From positions 1 through 7,553 of the forward strand of contig DESG01000015.1 in assembly GCA_002361175.1 (NCBI GenBank): a stretch of DNA of 7,553 nucleotides, written 5' to 3'. This document shows, piece by piece, positions 1 to 4,526 of the stretch; the stretch's first letter is position 1; the number at the start of each line of letters is the position of its first letter. The notes under the pieces are model-generated. The model was not told the origin of the DNA and ran no database searches. It saw nothing but the letters and a program-made list of their open reading frames with translations. The stretch is from Lachnoclostridium sp. UBA3320 (GTDB lineage: Bacteria; Bacillota; Clostridia; Lachnospirales; Lachnospiraceae). The position numbers and the translations under genes are program-made.

Positions 1-147
1 ATTTAGACATGGAACTACGTAATGTAGAGACAAAAACACATAATTTAGACATGGAACTACGTAATGTAGAGATAAAAGCACATAATTTAGACATGAAAGC
101 ACATGATTTAGATATGAAAGCACATGATTTAAATATAAAAGAGCAGC
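1..147 (+). repeat. In-frame 42/21-nt tandem repeats encoding coiled-coil heptads
   Basis: Units at 1-42 and 43-84 are near-identical 42-mers, differing at only a few positions. They are followed by 21-nt half-units at 85-105 and 106-126 and a decayed one at 127-147. Each unit starts with ATTTAGA or ATTTAAA. All unit lengths are multiples of 21 nt, so a gain or loss of units keeps the reading frame and adds or removes whole heptads of the coiled coil. The array probably continues to the left of the window. Confidence 0.85.
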
Positions 148-332
148 AGTTAAAGAACAGGGAGCAACAGAAAGAGCAGATAAAAGAACAAGCAGTTGCG
201 GAAGCAATTATTGAATTGGGCAGTGAAATAGGCTGGTCTGAAAGTGAGATTATACAAAAAATTACAAAGAAGTTAAAAATTACGCAGGAAAAAGCAAAAT
301 CTCTTTTTGATTTATTGATACAAGAAAAATGA
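3..332 (+). CDS. C-terminal part of an unrecognised coiled-coil protein (5' end outside window)
   Basis: The reading frame is open to the left edge and ends at TGA 330-332, leaving 109 visible residues. An ATG at 9 exists, but the repeat pattern continues in frame upstream of it (the residues before it are L-D, as in every other repeat), so this is almost certainly the tail of a longer gene. The first ~60 residues are heptads such as MELRNVE, IKAHNLD and MKAHDLD, with hydrophobic residues at regular spacing, then a Q/E/K-rich stretch. This predicts a long charged coiled coil. The last ~45 residues look helical, with a pattern of the type 'EIIQKITKKLKITQEKA'. Similar short helical tails occur in Rpn-type (PD-(D/E)XK) nuclease/transposase proteins of Clostridia, but no catalytic part is visible, so that link is a guess. 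No function is assigned. The next gene, pnuC, has its own promoter, so the two are probably not co-regulated. Confidence 0.6.
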   Translation, partial: LDMELRNVETKTHNLDMELRNVEIKAHNLDMKAHDLDMKAHDLNIKEQQLKNREQQKEQIKEQAVAEAIIELGSEIGWSESEIIQKITKKLKITQEKAKSLFDLLIQEK

Positions 333-356
333 TTCTAAAACTGCAAACTTCCTATA

Positions 357-385
357 TTGACTTTGCTTTAGATACATGATAACAT
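357..385 (+). promoter_or_regulatory. Probable sigma-A promoter of pnuC
   Basis: TTGACT (357-362, five of six consensus bases) is followed by a 17-nt spacer and TAACAT (380-385, four of six). A TG one base before the -10 box (377-378) makes it an extended -10 promoter. It lies after the stop of the upstream gene. The predicted transcript start is near 391-393, giving a leader of about 115 nt before the pnuC start codon. Confidence 0.6.
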
Positions 386-390
386 AAATA

Positions 391-500
391 ATTATAAAAG
401 AAAAATAATTAATCTGCCACCGGGTAGAGAATGCAAAAGCATTCGTTACACATCGTTAGGTCTTTGAAGATGTGTATACGAATGTTTATTTTTTTGGAGG
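391..500 (+). promoter_or_regulatory. Structured pnuC leader: candidate riboswitch or attenuator of unknown ligand
   Basis: Three hairpins can be drawn. The first pairs CTGCC (414-418) with GGTAG (423-427) around an ACCG loop. The second pairs GAATGC (429-434) with GCATTC (439-444) around AAAA. The third is a long terminator-like hairpin whose 5' arm starts at 437-440. The 3' arm of the second hairpin (439-444) is also the base of the terminator, so the two structures exclude each other, the usual architecture of transcriptional riboswitches and attenuators. The pnuC Shine-Dalgarno GGAGG (496-500) comes immediately after the U-tract. I see no signature of TPP, FMN, preQ1 or NAD+-I aptamers. 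Whether it matches the NAD+-II (pnuC) motif known upstream of streptococcal pnuC genes I cannot decide by eye. The exact 5' boundary is estimated from the promoter. Confidence 0.55.
437..495 (+). terminator. Intrinsic (conditional) terminator in the pnuC leader
   Basis: CATTCG (440-445) pairs with CGAATG (479-484), extended downwards by a G-U and two A-U pairs. The stem continues with T446-A478, an unpaired T477 and T447-A476, then ACACATC (448-454) with GATGTGT (469-475). The loop is about 14 nt (455-468). An imperfect T-run, TTTATTTTTTT, ends at 495. The terminator stands upstream of pnuC rather than after a gene end (the previous stop is 105 nt earlier and beyond a promoter), so it most likely works as a regulated attenuator. 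Confidence 0.65.
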
Positions 501-506
501 TATCTT

Positions 507-1229
507 ATGATAATGAACAAGTTAAAATCTTTATTTTACTACTTTACAAAAGCAGAAATTGCACTATGGTGTACATCTGTTACTTTAGTTATAATATCTT
601 TTATTATTTTTGACAGAGAAAATATTTTAACACTTATCGCATCCTTAATTGGAGTAACATCTTTAATTTTTAATGCCAAAGGCAACCCATTTGGGCAGTT
701 TCTTATGGTAATTTTTAGTATACTTTATGGTATTATTTCATTTTCATATGCTTATTATGGAGAAATGGTGACGTATCTGGGAATGACTGCACCAATGGCT
801 GTTTTTGCGCTAATTTCATGGATTAAGAATCCCTATAATGGAAATAAATCAGAAGTTAAAGTCAACCGTATTAATATTAAAGAAGTTGTGCTTATGATGG
901 TACTGACTTTAATTGTTACATTTATATTTTATTATATTTTGGCTATTTTTCATACTGCTAATTTAATACTTAGTACAATATCAATTACAACCAGCTTTAT
1001 TGCAGTTTACTTGACATATAGAAGAAGTGCATTTTTTGCTATTGCTTATGCAGCAAATGATATTGTTTTAATTGTTTTATGGATACTTGCAGCACTTTCT
1101 GATGTATCATATATATCAGTTATAATTTGTTTTATAATGTTTTTGGCAAATGATATTTATGGATTTACAAATTGGTTAAAAATGCAGAAACGGCAGGAAA
1201 AAAATACTAAAAGCCCTGCCGCATTATAA
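507..1229 (+). CDS. pnuC: PnuC-family nicotinamide riboside (vitamin) transporter
   Basis: A 240-residue polytopic inner-membrane protein of the PnuC family. These carriers mediate facilitated uptake of nicotinamide riboside, which is trapped inside by phosphorylation and feeds NAD+ salvage. Hydrophobic segments lie near residues 18-35, 40-55, 65-83, 89-105, 125-150, 152-170, 174-196 and 200-215. Family-like stretches are the segment with N60, G63 and LYG, followed by YYGEM (residues ~60-87), and the C-terminal FLANDIYGF...W with a basic end (KMQKRQ). Length is typical. The start at 507 is chosen because GGAGG (496-500) lies 6 nt upstream; ATG 513 is an alternative. The gene stands alone behind its own promoter and attenuator and converges with the minus-strand gene after only 4 nt. 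Related PnuT and PnuX proteins carry thiamine or riboflavin, so the exact vitamin is inferred, but no thiamine or flavin riboswitch is seen and overall similarity favours nicotinamide riboside. Confidence 0.88.
   Translation: MIMNKLKSLFYYFTKAEIALWCTSVTLVIISFIIFDRENILTLIASLIGVTSLIFNAKGNPFGQFLMVIFSILYGIISFSYAYYGEMVTYLGMTAPMAVFALISWIKNPYNGNKSEVKVNRINIKEVVLMMVLTLIVTFIFYYILAIFHTANLILSTISITTSFIAVYLTYRRSAFFAIAYAANDIVLIVLWILAALSDVSYISVIICFIMFLANDIYGFTNWLKMQKRQEKNTKSPAAL
1191..1221 (-). terminator. Possible terminator hairpin for the leftward transcript, inside the pnuC 3' end
   Basis: CGGCAGG (1191-1197) and CCTGCCG (1215-1221) form a perfect GC-rich 7-bp stem in an AT-rich region, with a 17-nt loop. 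Read on the minus strand it lies 13 nt after the stop codon at 1234 and is followed by TTTCTGCATTTTT, a broken T-rich tract. It could end the leftward operon within the pnuC coding sequence. The loop is long and the T-tract imperfect, so this is only a candidate. No other terminator is visible between the convergent genes. Confidence 0.35.
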
Positions 1230-1233
1230 GAAT

Positions 1234-1728
1234 TTACTGCCTGTTGTAATATTCTATACCATCTGCTGGCTTAAAATAGGTTCTTATATAACCATCTGTG
1301 GACACTATTACAAACTCATTAGTTTCTTTTAGATAATATACATCGTCTCCATCTTCTTTTTCTATTTTATGTAGTACATCTTCAGAAGAAATTACCTTGT
1401 TAGCTCCTGCAAGGTATTCTTCTTTGGTAGTATAATCAAAGTCATCACCATGTTTTTCAAAATGCTCTGTGAGGTATTTATCATTGCGAAATTCATAAAG
1501 AACTACATTATTACTACTATTACTTTCACTTTGGTTGTTTTCACTGCTTTGATTACTTTGATTATTTTCGCTACTTTCATAACCACTGTTATTTTCAGCA
1601 TTGCCATCAAGTATCTGTCTGCCTGATAATGCTGAAATAATACAGATAAATACTACTAATGCAGTAATGAATTTATTCTTTGAACCTCTTCCATTAACAG
1701 AGCTTTTTTTATCATTTTCATTATCCAT
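1234..1728 (-). CDS. Membrane-anchored protein with BECR-like (EndoU/barnase-type) C-terminal domain
   Basis: 164 residues in three parts. A short charged N-terminus precedes one hydrophobic segment (about 20-34, FITALVVFICIISAL), which acts as a signal anchor or uncleaved signal; no lipobox is seen. A low-complexity N/S/Q/E linker follows (46-74), with the heptapeptide SSENNQS twice. A compact C-terminal domain (75-164) then contains HFEKHG (89-94), an eYL.gA helix (104-109), HKIEKEDGDD (120-129), an EFVIVSTDGYIRTYF strand pair (138-152) and a terminal YYNRQ. The order His/His, Lys, Thr/Ser, Tyr and the 'leave HF.KHG' opening resemble BECR-fold RNases and phage or toxin relatives, so the domain would act outside the membrane; catalysis is unproven. 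The charged N-terminus suggests N-in topology. The start has a weak AGTAGG 7 nt upstream. It lies 56 nt after miaA, possibly the last gene of the operon. No obvious immunity gene is adjacent, so a toxin role is not supported by context. Confidence 0.65.
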   Translation of the reverse strand: MDNENDKKSSVNGRGSKNKFITALVVFICIISALSGRQILDGNAENNSGYESSENNQSNQSSENNQSESNSSNNVVLYEFRNDKYLTEHFEKHGDDFDYTTKEEYLAGANKVISSEDVLHKIEKEDGDDVYYLKETNEFVIVSTDGYIRTYFKPADGIEYYNRQ

Positions 1729-1784
1729 ATGTTTGCCTACTTTCTAATCTTTTCAATCTTTTTAACGTTAATATTTTCTATGGT

Positions 1785-2717
1785 TTACAATATCTTATTA
1801 CACTCTGCAATACAGTATATAAGCAATTCTTTTTCTGAGGCAAACTTATTTTTGTCTACCCAAATCACATCCTTTTCTCTTCTAAACCATGTAAGCTGTC
1901 TTTTTGCAAAGTGTCTTGTATTCTGCTTTATTTTTTCAAATGCAATATCAATAGATGTACCATTTTCTATTGCAGCTATTATTTCTTTATAACCAAGCCC
2001 CTGCATTGAAACCATATTTTTTGTACACCCTTTTTCTATAAGAGATTTTACTTCATCTTCAAGCCCATCTTTTTTCATTTTATCAACTCTTTTGTCTATT
2101 CTATTATATAAGATATCTCTAGGAAGATTTAATACAAAATACTTAAATGTGTATGATGGCTTTTTTTGCCGCTCTTTTTCATTGTGAGAAGATATTGGTT
2201 CTTTTGTCTGTTTATAATATTCTAATGCTCTTATAACTCTTTTAACATTGTTTGGATGAATTGTTTTAAAAGAATAAGCATCTATTTTTTCAAGTTTCTT
2301 ATGAAGCTCGTCTACGCCATATTCTTTTGCAAATTTCCAAAGACTTTCACGGTAATTATAATCTATCTTTGTCTCTTTAAAATCAATGTCATATAATATA
2401 GCTTGTATATAAAATCCCGTGCCTCCAACTATAATTGGCACTTTGCCATGATTATAGATTTCTTCTATATAATTTTTACATTTTTCTTTAAAAATTGCAA
2501 CATTAAATTCATCTTGTGGATTAAATTCGTCAATGAGATAATGTTTTATCCCACACATTTCTTCAGGACGAATTTTTGCAGTACCTATGTCCATACCACG
2601 GTAAACTTGCATGGAGTCTGCAGAAATAATTTCACCATTAATTTCTTTTGCAATATCTATAGACAGTGAAGTTTTTCCAACTGCTGTAGGTCCTGTTATA
2701 ATAATAAGTGGCTGCAT
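1785..2717 (-). CDS. miaA: tRNA dimethylallyltransferase MiaA
   Basis: A 310-residue cytoplasmic enzyme that transfers a dimethylallyl group from DMAPP to N6 of A37 in tRNAs reading UNN codons, giving i6A (later ms2i6A by MiaB). Visible motifs are the P-loop GPTAVGKT (9-16), SADSMQVYRGMDIGTAK (32-48) with D34 as the expected catalytic base and Q37 for target recognition, HYLIDE (59-64), VGGTGFY (97-103) with T100, HPNNVKRVIRALE, and the C-terminal QNTRHFAKRQLTWFRRE. Length is normal for the family and nothing is missing. GGAG (2725-2728) lies 7 nt before the ATG. The gene follows mutL by 28 nt on the same strand, the usual mutS-mutL-miaA arrangement. Unlike many Clostridia, the next gene is not hfq but a short membrane-anchored protein. 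Confidence 0.96.
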   Translation of the reverse strand: MQPLIIITGPTAVGKTSLSIDIAKEINGEIISADSMQVYRGMDIGTAKIRPEEMCGIKHYLIDEFNPQDEFNVAIFKEKCKNYIEEIYNHGKVPIIVGGTGFYIQAILYDIDFKETKIDYNYRESLWKFAKEYGVDELHKKLEKIDAYSFKTIHPNNVKRVIRALEYYKQTKEPISSHNEKERQKKPSYTFKYFVLNLPRDILYNRIDKRVDKMKKDGLEDEVKSLIEKGCTKNMVSMQGLGYKEIIAAIENGTSIDIAFEKIKQNTRHFAKRQLTWFRREKDVIWVDKNKFASEKELLIYCIAECNKIL

Positions 2718-2745
2718 CGGCTATCTCCTATCTGCTGCTGCATAT

Positions 2746-4512
2746 TTACACAATACGTTTAAACTTTCTTTCTAATTCCTTTTGGGTTATTTTTATCATT
2801 GTTGGGCGACCATGTGGGCAGTTATAAGGATTCTCAAGTGACATAAGCTCTTTTAACAGCTCATATGCCTGTTCTTTTGGCAAGTCATTTCTACCTTTTA
2901 CTGCGGCTTTGCATGACATTGTTGCAATGCGTCCAAGTAAAGTTTCAGAAGATATATTTACTTTGTTGTCAGCAATGCTGTCAATTATTTCTAGCATAAG
3001 CTCGTTAGTTGCGATACTTGGAAGCTGTGCTGGTATGCCTGTTATCATATATTCTCTGCCACCAAAGTTTTCAATACAGTAGCCAAGTTTTTCAAATATT
3101 TCAATATTTTCTTCAACTGCCTGCTGTTGAAGCATAGAAAGGCTTAAAACAAGCGGCGGAGCAAGCATCTGAGTAGCAGGTTCGTTGTTATTAATCTGTT
3201 TCATAAATCTTTCATAAAGAACCTTTTCATGTGCGGCATGTTGGTCTATTAGAAACATACTACTGTCATACTGTAAAATCCAGTATGTAGAAAAAACTTG
3301 TCCAATAATCTTTATATCTTTTTGTGCTTGCGGTGACATGATATTTGCTTCAAAAAGTGTTCCCTGTTTAATATCATGTGCATTATATGCCGCTGTTTCT
3401 CTCAATGAATCAGGTTTATTGTCGTTTTTATTATTATCTTCTTTATCAAACAAGCGATTTATCTCTTCATTTGACAGATATCTAAGGTTGACATTACTTT
3501 TTTTTAATACAATATCAGGAACTAGTTCTCTATGTTTTAACGTCTCCAAAACAGCATTGTATATATCTTTACACAATTCCTTTTCGTTAATAAAACGCAC
3601 TTCCATCTTTTGTGGATGTACATTGATATCTATAAATTGTGGGTCAACCTTTAAATGCAGGACTGTAAAAGGGTATCTGTGCTGCATCATATATGGGTCA
3701 AATGCTTCTTCTATTGCACGACAGATAACACCACTTTTTATATATCTGCCATTGATAAAATAATTTATATAACTTCTGTTGCCACGTGAAATTACTGGCT
3801 TGCCAATAAATCCATTTATTGTACAACTCTCTTTTATAGTATCTAGTGGCAGTATATTTGAAGTTATATCCATGCCATATATATTGTAAATAACGTCTTT
3901 TATGCTGCCATTGCCTGATGTATAAAATCTTAATTGTTCTTGATTTATAAATTTAAATGCAATCTCTGGATGTGAAAGAGCCATATGCTCTACAATGCTG
4001 CTTATATAACCAGCTTCTGTCTGTGATGTTTTTAAAAATTTTAGCCTTGCTGGTGTATTGTAAAATAGATTTTTAACTATAAATGTAGTACCATTTGGAC
4101 AGCCAATTTCTTCATGTCTTTTCTCTATTCCACCTTCAATAACGTATCTTGAGCCATTAAATGCATTTTCAGTTTTTGTAAGCATCTCAAGCTGCGAAAC
4201 AGCAGCAATACTTGCAAGTGCCTCACCTCTAAAGCCAAGTGTAGACACATACAAAAGGTCTTGTAACTGTTTTATTTTGCTTGTTGCATGTGGAGCAAAT
4301 GCAAGTTTTACATCTTCTTCATCAATGCCGCTTCCGTTATCAGTTATGCGTATTAAACTTTTGCCGCCGTCTTTTATTTCTATAATAATAGAATTTGCAC
4401 CAGCGTCAATAGCATTTTCTATAAGTTCTTTTACTACAGCCATAGGTCTTTCAATTACCTCACCTGCAGCAATTTTATTAACTGTATCTGTATCAAGAAC
4501 CTGTATAGGCAT
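2746..4512 (-). CDS. mutL: DNA mismatch repair endonuclease MutL
   Basis: 588 residues, slightly compact for the family. The N-terminal GHKL ATPase (about 1-330) shows ELIENAIDAGA with E29 and N33, DNGSG (58-62), HATSKI (75-80) and GFRGEAL (93-99), followed by a YNTPARLKFLK loop. A polar linker (about 340-390, rich in N, K and D) joins the dimerisation/endonuclease domain. There the metal-binding motif DQHAAHEKVLYE (423-434) fits DQHA(X)2E(X)4E, with SCKAAVKGR (C534) and CPHGRP (565-570). This is the nicking form of MutL found in organisms without MutH. QMLAPP (448-453) sits where B. subtilis MutL has its clamp-binding QEMIVP, so sliding-clamp contact is likely (inference). MutL is recruited by MutS, encoded just upstream, and incises the nascent strand. 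AAGGAG lies 8 nt before the ATG and overlaps the mutS stop, suggesting coupled translation. Confidence 0.97.
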   Translation of the reverse strand: MPIQVLDTDTVNKIAAGEVIERPMAVVKELIENAIDAGANSIIIEIKDGGKSLIRITDNGSGIDEEDVKLAFAPHATSKIKQLQDLLYVSTLGFRGEALASIAAVSQLEMLTKTENAFNGSRYVIEGGIEKRHEEIGCPNGTTFIVKNLFYNTPARLKFLKTSQTEAGYISSIVEHMALSHPEIAFKFINQEQLRFYTSGNGSIKDVIYNIYGMDITSNILPLDTIKESCTINGFIGKPVISRGNRSYINYFINGRYIKSGVICRAIEEAFDPYMMQHRYPFTVLHLKVDPQFIDINVHPQKMEVRFINEKELCKDIYNAVLETLKHRELVPDIVLKKSNVNLRYLSNEEINRLFDKEDNNKNDNKPDSLRETAAYNAHDIKQGTLFEANIMSPQAQKDIKIIGQVFSTYWILQYDSSMFLIDQHAAHEKVLYERFMKQINNNEPATQMLAPPLVLSLSMLQQQAVEENIEIFEKLGYCIENFGGREYMITGIPAQLPSIATNELMLEIIDSIADNKVNISSETLLGRIATMSCKAAVKGRNDLPKEQAYELLKELMSLENPYNCPHGRPTMIKITQKELERKFKRIV

Positions 4513-4520
4513 ACTTATAT

Positions 4521-4526
4521 CTCCTT
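4521..4526 (-). promoter_or_regulatory. mutL ribosome binding site overlapping the mutS stop codon
   Basis: On the minus strand the mutS stop TAA (4527-4525) runs straight into the Shine-Dalgarno AAGGAG (4526-4521), 8 nt before the mutL ATG. Ribosomes finishing mutS would therefore sit on the mutL initiation region, so translational coupling of the two partners is likely. Confidence 0.75.

Noticed and set aside
1..147. Repeats at the left edge as a CRISPR array
   Set aside because: The units are contiguous without variable spacers, are in frame, and encode heptads.
431..613. 60-codon plus-strand frame starting in the pnuC leader, considered as a leader peptide
   Set aside because: It starts inside a hairpin, has no properly spaced ribosome site, overlaps pnuC by about 100 nt in another frame, and its product shows no runs of regulatory codons.
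1762..1771. Palindrome TTAACGTTAA between miaA and the downstream gene
   Set aside because: It is only ten bases, AT-rich, without a loop or adjacent T-tract, so neither a convincing terminator nor an operator.
3338..3763. 141-codon plus-strand frame antisense to mutL
   Set aside because: It lies wholly within the conserved MutL coding region, with no recognisable domain and no ribosome site that I can see.
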